Shown: piece after piece, positions 57,128 through 64,000 of the stretch
Numbering within the stretch: the stretch's first letter is position 1
Layout: each line of letters opens with the position of its first letter
Source of the DNA: MWEH01 sp035409945
GTDB taxonomy: Bacteria; Bacillota; Clostridia; Christensenellales; DTU072
Assembly: GCA_035409945.1 (NCBI GenBank)
Contig: DAONQC010000004.1
Location: forward strand, 62,001-126,000
DNA length: 64,000 bases
Direction of reading: 5' to 3'
Notes under the pieces: generated by a model
Database searches by the model: none
The model's input: only the letters and a program-made list of their open reading frames with translations
What the model was told of the DNA's origin: nothing
Program-made: the position numbers and the translations under genes

Positions 57128-57311
57128 CATACTTTATCCTCTTAAGATTATTCTCTAACTACGAACCTCTGGAACAAACTATAGAATCTTATTCAACTTC
57201 TATGGATTAGTTTCGTGCATTACGCTGACACAACCATTCCTTAAATCAAAGACGTCTGCATTAAACCCTACTAAAATGATTTGTGATTGCTGCATTTTTC
57301 CTTGTAGGCAA

Positions 57312-58568
57312 TTATTTAAGACCTATATCCGTTCTATATCTAGAACCCTCAAATTTTATTTTATTAATCTCGCTATATACTATTTTTCTAGCTTCCGAGA
57401 TGGAATCAGCTTTAGCAGAAAGACACAAAACTCTGCCTCCATTACTTACTAAAACTCCATCTTTTATAGCCGTGCCACAATGGTATAAAATGACATTATC
57501 GCTTAGTTTTTCGGTTATCTTAATTGGATATCCAGTAACTACTTTTCCTGGATAAGTTCCACTAGCAATAATGACACAAAGCGATGCTTTATCTTCAAAC
57601 TCCACACTAATTTTATCTAACTCGCCCTTTTGTATAGCTAAAACTATTTCCATTAAATCTGTCTTAAGAAGTGGCAAAATTGCTTCGGTTTCAGGATCTC
57701 CAAATCTAGCGTTATATTCTATAACTTTGACACCATCTCCAGTAACCATTAAGCCAAAATAAATAACACCTTTGAACATTCTTCCTTCGTCAAAAAGACC
57801 TTTAATTGTGGGGTTTATAATTTTTTCAATTGTTTCTTTTTCGGCTTCGAGTGTATATCCAGTTGCGGGGCTAAAGGCTCCCATTCCACCAGTATTAAGC
57901 CCCTTATCTCCATCAAATGCTTTTTTATGATCTTGGCTTGAAGGCATAGGAATTACTGTTTTTCCATCTGTAAACGCAAGTACAGTTACTTCCTTTCCTT
58001 CTAAAAATTCTTCAATAATTACCTTATTACCGGCATCACCAAAAACCTTAGTATTCATCATTTCTTGGAGTGCATTTATTGCATCTTTTTCTGTTTCACA
58101 AATGATTACTCCCTTACCAAATGCAAGCCCATCAGCTTTTATAACTATGGGATATTTGTTAGTTTTTAAAACATAATTTTTAGCACTCTCAAAACTCTCA
58201 AACTCTTCATATGTAGCAGTTGGAATATTATGTCTTTTCATAAACGCTTTTGAAAAAGCTTTACTGCCTTCAATTATTGCAGCTTCTTTTCTAGGACCGA
58301 ACGCACTTATACCTTTTTCTTCTAAGTAGTTAACAAGACCTTCAGCAAGTGGATTGTCAGGAGCTACAAATACAAGATCAATACTTTCTTCTTTGGAAAA
58401 ATTATATATTTTTTCAAACTCCATAGGTCCTATCGCGACAAGGTTTGCACATTCTTTAATGCCGGCATTTCCTGGTGCACAATATAACTCAGTAACTAGT
58501 TTACTTTCTACTAGTTTTTTACAAATTGCGTGTTCCCTTCCACCTGACCCAATAACTAATACTTTCAT
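57312..58568 (-). CDS. purD: Phosphoribosylamine-glycine ligase
   Basis: A 418-residue ATP-grasp enzyme (second step of purine synthesis). GSGGREHAIC at the N-terminus, KADGLAFGKGVII near 145, SSQDHKKAFDGDKGLNTGGM and YNARFGDPETEAIL near 285 are diagnostic. Last gene of the purine cluster, convergent with lgt over 184 bp with no clear terminator. Confidence 0.95.
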   Translation of the reverse strand: MKVLVIGSGGREHAICKKLVESKLVTELYCAPGNAGIKECANLVAIGPMEFEKIYNFSKEESIDLVFVAPDNPLAEGLVNYLEEKGISAFGPRKEAAIIEGSKAFSKAFMKRHNIPTATYEEFESFESAKNYVLKTNKYPIVIKADGLAFGKGVIICETEKDAINALQEMMNTKVFGDAGNKVIIEEFLEGKEVTVLAFTDGKTVIPMPSSQDHKKAFDGDKGLNTGGMGAFSPATGYTLEAEKETIEKIINPTIKGLFDEGRMFKGVIYFGLMVTGDGVKVIEYNARFGDPETEAILPLLKTDLMEIVLAIQKGELDKISVEFEDKASLCVIIASGTYPGKVVTGYPIKITEKLSDNVILYHCGTAIKDGVLVSNGGRVLCLSAKADSISEARKIVYSEINKIKFEGSRYRTDIGLK

Positions 58569-58907
58569 ACTCTCTAACCTCTATACCATAAGATTGACAT
58601 TATTTTCTACGCCCGTGTGGACCATTCGCCACCATTATTTCTGGGCTTCCTAACCTCTATATTGTAGATTTACATTGTTTTATAACAAGTTGTACATTCG
58701 AGAGCGTTTTAACCTTTAATATCGTAGATTGACATTGTTTTTTAACGGGTAACACCTTTGGGAGTGTTCTAACATCTATATCATAAATTGACATCATTTT
58801 ATCAACAGGTTAGATTACGCTTCGTAAGCGCTCTCCTCTACATATGTTTACACCTCGTCACTATTTGAAGCGTTTAATATTATGATCGACACAATAGTTT
58901 GGCTTTA
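58569..58907 (-). repeat. Tandem repeats of the purD leader
   Basis: The leader of purD (complement of taacctctataccataagat, then tgacattattt) is repeated at 58676, 58736 and 58785 (anchors; first copy 58591), with spacings of about 85, 60 and 50 bp. Each unit keeps a GAGGTTA-like SD. Filler between units differs. No gene was seen in the 339-bp gap. Confidence 0.75.
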
Positions 58908-60440
58908 TTAGTGCTTAAAGTGCCTAATTCCAGTAAATACCATTGATATTCCTAGTTCGTCACAAGCTTTAATACTATCTTCATCACGGATGGAGCCACC
59001 GGGTTGTACAATTGCTGATATACCAGCCTTGCCTGCTGCATGTACGCAATCATCAAATGGGAAGAAAGCATCGCTTGCTAAAACTGCACCTGCAGTATTT
59101 TTGCTATGTTCAATAGCTTGCTCGGTAGCCCATATTCTATTGGTTTGCCCCACACCGATTCCCTCTGTGCAAGTTCCATTTGCAATTACTATTGCATTAG
59201 ACTTACAGTGTTTAACCACTTTCATTGCAAATATCATTGCTTCTTTTTCTTGATTTGTAGGTGCTTTTTTAGTGACAACTTCCATTTTATCATTTACACC
59301 TAAATCAGCATCTTGGTATATGAGTCCACCATATGCTTTTTTAAATTCCATTGTTCCTTTTTCATTAGGCTTTCCTACGTCTTTTAATTTGAGAACTCTG
59401 AGGTTTTTCTTTGTTCTTAAAACTTCCAAAGCTCCTTCTGTATAATCTGGTGCTATGACAATTTCTAAAAATATTTTTACCATTTCTTTTGCAGTAGCTT
59501 CATCAACAGTATCGTTACAAGCAACAATGCCACCGAAAATGGAAACAGGGTCGGCTTCATATGCTGCTACATATGCATCATAAATACTATCTTTTGATGC
59601 GACTGCACAAGGATTAGCGTGTTTCACTGCTACAACAGTTGGTGTACCGTAAAATTCTTTTAGTAGTTCTACTGCCCCATTTGTATCATTTATATTGTTG
59701 TATGACAGCGCTTTGCCATTTAAAAATTCTGCGTTAATAAGTGAGTTTGCTACAGGAATAGCATCTGAATATGATGCTGCCATTTGGTGAGGGTTTTCAC
59801 CATATCTCATTTGTTCCTTCTTTTCAAACGCTAGTGTTAGTTGGTCTGGGAAATCAATCCCTAATTTCTGTCTTAAGAAATTAGCTATCATAGAATCATA
59901 CATGGCTGTATGTTGAAAGACTTTATACATTAAGTACTTACGGGTTTCAAGTGTAACATCTCCCTTGCTTAATTCTTCAAAAACTTTGTCATAATCTGTA
60001 GGGTCAACAATGACTATTACATCTTGAAAATTCTTAGCTGCGGATCTCAGCATAGTTGGCCCACCAATATCAATGTTCTCAACTGCCTCCTGGAAAGCAA
60101 CCCCTTCTTTCATTATGGTCTTTTTAAATGGGTATAGATTTACAATGACCACATCAATTGTGTTTATGTTAAGTTCTTTTAACTGAGTCATATGCTCTTT
60201 ATTAGACCTCATAGCTAATAGCCCAGCATGTACCGCAGGATGTAATGTCTTGACTCTTCCATCCAAACACTCAGGAAATCCCGTAATGTCTGAAATGTTA
60301 ATAACTGGTATTTGGGCTCCTTTAAGTGTATTAAAAGTTCCCCCAGTTGAGATAATCTCATAATCTAAATCTACCAACTTCTGTGCAGCTTCTACAATTC
60401 CAGCTTTGTCAGAAACACTAATTAATGCTCTTTTTTTCAT
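58908..60440 (-). CDS. purH: Bifunctional AICAR formyltransferase / IMP cyclohydrolase
   Basis: 510 residues doing the last two steps to IMP. The N-terminal cyclohydrolase has SVSDKAGIVE and STGGTFNTL and RVKTLHPAVHAGLL; the C-terminal formyltransferase has VKHANPCAVA (Lys-His) and SNAIVIANGTCTEGIG, and ends SIRDEDSIKACDE...GIRHFKH. ATG at 60438-60440 has GGAGG; the ORF's earlier ATG is within the SD region. Confidence 0.95.
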   Translation of the reverse strand: MKKRALISVSDKAGIVEAAQKLVDLDYEIISTGGTFNTLKGAQIPVINISDITGFPECLDGRVKTLHPAVHAGLLAMRSNKEHMTQLKELNINTIDVVIVNLYPFKKTIMKEGVAFQEAVENIDIGGPTMLRSAAKNFQDVIVIVDPTDYDKVFEELSKGDVTLETRKYLMYKVFQHTAMYDSMIANFLRQKLGIDFPDQLTLAFEKKEQMRYGENPHQMAASYSDAIPVANSLINAEFLNGKALSYNNINDTNGAVELLKEFYGTPTVVAVKHANPCAVASKDSIYDAYVAAYEADPVSIFGGIVACNDTVDEATAKEMVKIFLEIVIAPDYTEGALEVLRTKKNLRVLKLKDVGKPNEKGTMEFKKAYGGLIYQDADLGVNDKMEVVTKKAPTNQEKEAMIFAMKVVKHCKSNAIVIANGTCTEGIGVGQTNRIWATEQAIEHSKNTAGAVLASDAFFPFDDCVHAAGKAGISAIVQPGGSIRDEDSIKACDELGISMVFTGIRHFKH

Positions 60441-60544
60441 TTTTTCCTCCATTTGAATTTGTTAATTTATCTTAGTTTAAACTAATTTATTTTGTTTGTT
60501 TTATGTCTTCGGTACTAATGCGTAGTGACATCAATGCTATTTGT

Positions 60545-60709
60545 CATTTACTAGCTTTGTTAGTGGATTAAGAAGCAATATACATTCCATAGCAAGCACT
60601 CTCCTTTGTTCTTTATCTTTAAGATATTACTTTTCATTAAGGAGAGCGGCTAGTGTCTTTGGGAGCAATATATGTTCTGCAGCAAGCACCCTCCTTTGTC
60701 CTTTATCTT
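60545..60709 (-). repeat. Two C-terminal echoes of purN
   Basis: purN ends RVLTAEHILLPKTLADLL-NDE. Copies downstream read RVLAAEHILLPKTLAALL-NEK and RVLAMECILLLNPLTKLV-NDK, each in frame with a stop. Units keep an AAAGGA(G/A)GG start. Spacings about 83 and 95 bp. Confidence 0.85.
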
Positions 60710-61294
60710 TCATTCATCATTAAGAAGATCTGCTAGTGTTTTTGGAAGCAATATATGCTCTGCAGTAAGCACCCGTTTTTGCAGTGTTTCGGGAGTATCA
60801 TCGGGGTATACCTTAACCTTCATTTGTGCAATAATTTGCCCTGTATCTGTCCCCTCATCTACAAAGTGAACGGTTGGACCAGATTCAGTTTCTTTAGCAT
60901 TTATAACAGCTTCATGAACACGCATTCCATAATATCCTTTTCCTCCAAACTTGGGCAAAAGTGCGGGATGTATGTTAATGATTTTGTTTCTATATGCTTC
61001 TATTATGTTGGGAGTAAGGATGGATAAATACCCTGCTAAAACTATGTATTCCACACCAAGAGCTTTAAGATATTTTACTATGTCGTTATACATAGTAGTT
61101 AAATCGGCATAATCTTTTTTATTATATACCGCTACGTTAATATTTGCTTTTTTAGCCCTTTCAATAGCATATATATCAGGCTTGCTTGCAATAACTACAG
61201 AAATCTCTACTTTTAATTTCCCTTCTAAAACAGCATCTATAATGCTTTGTAAATTCGTTCCACTTCCTGATACAAATACAGCTATTTTCTTCAA
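60710..61294 (-). CDS. purN: Phosphoribosylglycinamide formyltransferase
   Basis: 194 residues: FVSGSGTNLQSI, then INIHPALLPKFGGKGYYG with the catalytic Asn-x-His, and VHFVDEGTDTGQII with the Asp. It uses formyl-THF. The start is TTG at 61292-61294, with CGAGG 7 nt upstream. Between purM and purH. Confidence 0.95.
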   Translation of the reverse strand: MKKIAVFVSGSGTNLQSIIDAVLEGKLKVEISVVIASKPDIYAIERAKKANINVAVYNKKDYADLTTMYNDIVKYLKALGVEYIVLAGYLSILTPNIIEAYRNKIINIHPALLPKFGGKGYYGMRVHEAVINAKETESGPTVHFVDEGTDTGQIIAQMKVKVYPDDTPETLQKRVLTAEHILLPKTLADLLNDE

Positions 61295-61309
61295 ATTATA
61301 CCTCGTAAA

Positions 61310-61514
61310 TATATATGCTTACTTGATAAATGCCACTTTTTACCGTTTATTGGTTTAATTATTAGAGCAGTTTTTTCTCCTAAAATTTCAATGTCTATTT
61401 GTTTGCCTAGCAAAGTTAATCTGTTATCTTTGATTATTTGTTTGTTGTGGTCGTTTTCGCCTAAGGCTTCTAGTCTATTTGCAACAGCTTTTGCTATTAT
61501 TTTAGGAATATGTC
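61310..61514 (-). repeat. C-terminal echo of purM
   Basis: The purM end VVNRLETLGEKAYIIGEVTK is repeated downstream as AVANRLEALGENDHNKQII, in frame, and the unit's end (GCATTTATCAAGTAAGCATA) resembles the real stop region (ACTTTTGATAAGTAAGACAT). A third partial copy reads IEILGEKTALIIK. Confidence 0.75.
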
Positions 61515-62531
61515 TTACTTATCAAAAGTTACTCCGCTGCCCTTTGTTACTTCACCTATTATGTAGGCTTTTTCGCCTAAGGTTTCTAGTCTATTTACAA
61601 CATCTGATGCTATTTTTTTATCTACGGCTATGACCATACCAATACCCATGTTAAAAGTGTTATACATTTTTTCATCTGGCATATTTGCTTTTTCTTGCAT
61701 AATTTTAAAAATTGGTGGTACTTCATATGCGTTTTTGTATATTTTAGCGCCTAAACCCTCATTTAAGATGCGTGGAATGTTTTCTATAAAGCCTCCACCA
61801 GTTATATGTGCAATCCCTTTAATTTCATACTCTTCTATGAGTTTCAGTATTGTCTTTACATATATTTTTGTAGGTGTTAATAAAACTTCAGCAAGCATTG
61901 CATTTAATTCAGGATAAAAAACTTCCAAATCTTTTTTAACTGGCGGAAACAATTTTCTTACTAAAGAATATCCATTGCTATGAATTCCTGATGAAGCTAA
62001 TCCTATTAACACATCACCACTTTTAATATCTGAACCGTTAATTACTTTATCCTTTTTTACAATACCACAGCAAAATCCAGCTATATCATATTCGCCTTCT
62101 GTGTAAAAGCCTGGCATTTCTGCTGTTTCTCCACCAATTAGTGCACAACCTGCTTGTAAACACCCTTCTGCAACACCTTTTACTATCAATGCAACTTTTT
62201 CAGGGATTAGTTTAGGGATGGCTATATAATCTAAAAATATTAAAGGTTTCGCACCTTGACAGACAACATCGTTAACACACATCGCCACCGCATCTATTCC
62301 TATAGTATCGTGTTTATCCAGTACAAAAGCATACTTTAACTTTGTCCCTACCCCATCGGTTCCTGCCACTAAAACATCGCCATTAGGATCGTCGCTTAAT
62401 GCATAAAAACCACCAAAAGAGCCAAGTCCACCTAAAACATTTTTATCATATGTTTTAAGAACATGTTCTTTCATTAGTTTAACTGCGCTATAACCTGCCT
62501 CTACATCTACACCAGCTTCTTTGTAGTCCAT
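61515..62531 (-). CDS. purM: Phosphoribosylformylglycinamidine cyclo-ligase
   Basis: 338 residues: DVEAGYSAVKLMK, GTDGVGTKLKYA, CVNDVVCQGAKPLIFLDYIA and ALIGGETAEMPGFY are the AIR synthase motifs, with GIAHITGGGF in the C-terminal half. SD CGAGGAAGT from the hairpin-SD element. Confidence 0.95.
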   Translation of the reverse strand: MDYKEAGVDVEAGYSAVKLMKEHVLKTYDKNVLGGLGSFGGFYALSDDPNGDVLVAGTDGVGTKLKYAFVLDKHDTIGIDAVAMCVNDVVCQGAKPLIFLDYIAIPKLIPEKVALIVKGVAEGCLQAGCALIGGETAEMPGFYTEGEYDIAGFCCGIVKKDKVINGSDIKSGDVLIGLASSGIHSNGYSLVRKLFPPVKKDLEVFYPELNAMLAEVLLTPTKIYVKTILKLIEEYEIKGIAHITGGGFIENIPRILNEGLGAKIYKNAYEVPPIFKIMQEKANMPDEKMYNTFNMGIGMVIAVDKKIASDVVNRLETLGEKAYIIGEVTKGSGVTFDK

Positions 62532-62533
62532 AC

Positions 62534-62592
62534 TTCCTCGTGCAATAATGTTGTTAGAATTTAACCACTAAATATAGTTAGCAACATTACTT
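62534..62592 (-). promoter_or_regulatory. Hairpin-SD element, copy 5
   Basis: On the leftward mRNA: AATGTTGCTAACT, loop, GGTTAAATTCTAACAACATT, then ATTGCACGAGG and AAGT-ATG. Arms at 62582-62588 and 62547-62553. It lies between purF and purM. Confidence 0.75.
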
Positions 62593-62647
62593 TGTATATT
62601 TCGTTTTAAATTGTCTCCGCTCAAAATCAATTGTTCTCTTCTATATA

Positions 62648-64000
62648 TCAACGCCTATTGTATTTTACTCCATTGTTATGTAAAAAATCGTAACAAGCTG
62701 CGCCTAGCGTTGGATTATACTCCTCCACATCACAGCATGTCCTTGTTTCTAGCGCATCGGTTTCACATAGATGCGACACGTCTACAGAATAATCTCTGTT
62801 GAAACATCCCGTGCAATATTCCCTTCCTCCACAAGCATTTTTTAATATCTCAAGTGGGATATATTGCAAACTATCTGCGCCAATTATTTCGCATATCTCT
62901 TCTGCATTTCTGTATCCACCAATCAGCTGATCCCTTGTGTCCATATCTACTCCAAAGTAACACGGATATTTAACAATAGGGCTAGCTACTAGCATATGTA
63001 CTTCTTTAGCACCACTAGCACGTAAAAGTTGTATGATTTTTTTACTTGTTGTACCTCTTACAATAGAATCATCTATTAATATGAGCCTTTTACCACGAAT
63101 GTTTGCTTTGAATGCGTTTAGTTTAACTTTGACGCTATTTTCTCTCTGTAGCTGATTAGGCTGTATAAAGGTTCTACCAACATACCTATTTTTACTTAGA
63201 GCATCTACATATGGTAGTCCCGAAACAACTGAGTAACCCCTAGCAGTGACAACTGCAGAATCTGGGACTCCTGACACAATATCTGCATCGATTTTAAATA
63301 ACTCAGCCATTTTTTTACCACTTTCATATCTAGAGTCATATACAGAAATCCCATCCATCGTAGTGTCTGATCTTGCTAAATATACAAACTCAAAAATACA
63401 GGGCTTTTTATGTACATTAGGTAGAGTTCTTGTTGTTATGGTGCCATCTTTATCTACCACAATCATTTCACCTGCTTCTACGTCTCTTACTATTTTTGCG
63501 TCGATAGCATCCAGTGCGCAAGACTCTGAAGCGAATATTATTTTATCACCCTTTTGTCCCATAACAAGAGGTCTAAAACCTTTAGGGTCTCTTATAGCAA
63601 TCAATTTACCAGCAGCTAAAAAGACCATTGCGTACGCACCTTCTAACTGCTTACATCCTTCAAAAACACCATCTTCAGGATTGTCCATTCCCGTTGCGTT
63701 GATAATTGCAGCAACAACCTCCACATCTCTTGATGATTGAAAGATATGACCTTCGCCAATCATTCTTTCCCTGATAGCACGAGCATTTATGATATTGCCG
63801 TTATGCGCAACTGCCATTCTTCCATATTTACCGAAAAACACAAGTGGCTGGGCGTTAATAACGTTACTAGTACCGCCAGTTGAATATCTAACATGTCCTA
63901 TTGCAGTATTAGTTTCAGGTAAAAGCTCAATCTCTTCATCTTTAAAAACTTCGCTAACTAAACCCATATTTTTGTAATATGCAATCTTATCGGAATTATA
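62648..64000 (-). CDS. purF: Amidophosphoribosyltransferase (partial, N-terminus off the right edge)
   Basis: The frame continues upstream of the first Met to the window edge (reading DKIAYYKNMGLVSEVF), so the start is missing. Visible are the Ntn-hydrolase part TAIGHVRYSTGG, the PRPP loop LILIDDSIVRGTTSKKI, and Cys residues of an iron-sulfur type (YPCYFGVDMDTRDQLI; CGGREYCTGCFNRDY). It makes phosphoribosylamine, the first committed purine step. The N-terminal catalytic Cys cannot be seen. Confidence 0.94.
   Translation of the reverse strand, partial: YNSDKIAYYKNMGLVSEVFKDEEIELLPETNTAIGHVRYSTGGTSNVINAQPLVFFGKYGRMAVAHNGNIINARAIRERMIGEGHIFQSSRDVEVVAAIINATGMDNPEDGVFEGCKQLEGAYAMVFLAAGKLIAIRDPKGFRPLVMGQKGDKIIFASESCALDAIDAKIVRDVEAGEMIVVDKDGTITTRTLPNVHKKPCIFEFVYLARSDTTMDGISVYDSRYESGKKMAELFKIDADIVSGVPDSAVVTARGYSVVSGLPYVDALSKNRYVGRTFIQPNQLQRENSVKVKLNAFKANIRGKRLILIDDSIVRGTTSKKIIQLLRASGAKEVHMLVASPIVKYPCYFGVDMDTRDQLIGGYRNAEEICEIIGADSLQYIPLEILKNACGGREYCTGCFNRDYSVDVSHLCETDALETRTCCDVEEYNPTLGAACYDFLHNNGVKYNRR

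Overview
The window is AT-rich DNA from a strict anaerobe that I read as a low-GC Firmicute (Clostridia or relative, probably gut). The basis is the Shine-Dalgarno (SD) sequences with mixed ATG/GTG/TTG starts, lipoproteins with Listeria-Bacteroides (InlB B) and BspA-type repeats, flavodiiron protein plus desulfoferrodoxin, DUF3793 with flavodoxin, ECF transport and a type 1B dihydroorotate dehydrogenase. Species cannot be fixed from sequence alone. No rRNA, tRNA, CRISPR array or transposase was seen.

Layout. 0-9 kb: two repeat-rich surface lipoproteins (the first runs off the left edge) and two fused ABC ATPase-FtsX-type permeases. 9-25 kb: a block that looks like an iron-starvation regulon. 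It holds four methyltransferases, a multipass membrane protein, an MBL-fold hydrolase, an alpha/beta hydrolase, flavodoxin, a DUF3793 protein, an ECF transporter (A, T, S), a YgbA-like Cys-rich protein, a YbtP/YbtQ-type ABC pair and a short DtxR-family regulator. Seven copies of a palindrome, GTTCGC-N4-GCGAAC, lie only in intergenic DNA of this block. 25-29.5 kb: flavodiiron protein, desulfoferrodoxin, an aminotransferase and a sirtuin. 30-44.5 kb: accessory DNA with two AAA/DUF4143 ATPases, a BspA-type leucine-rich protein, a large lipoprotein, and a possible defence locus (EVE-like domain joined to a HExxH peptidase, a decayed DUF262 gene, and a PD-(D/E)XK-like protein). 44.5-56 kb: a complete pyrimidine operon, read right to left as pyrB-pyrC-carA-carB-pyrK-pyrD-pyrF-kinase-pyrE. 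56-64 kb: lgt, then the purine genes purF(partial)-purM-purN-purH-purD.

Three things stand out. (1) Many genes are followed by one to three degenerate in-frame copies of their own last codons, with periods of about 50 to 140 bp (C-terminal echoes). (2) A conserved hairpin directly joined to a CGAGG ribosome binding site precedes at least five unrelated genes. (3) CarA has lost all three glutaminase triad residues, so carbamoyl phosphate synthesis is probably ammonia-dependent. The EVE-HExxH protein with its nuclease-like neighbour is the best candidate for an undescribed system of the defence type.
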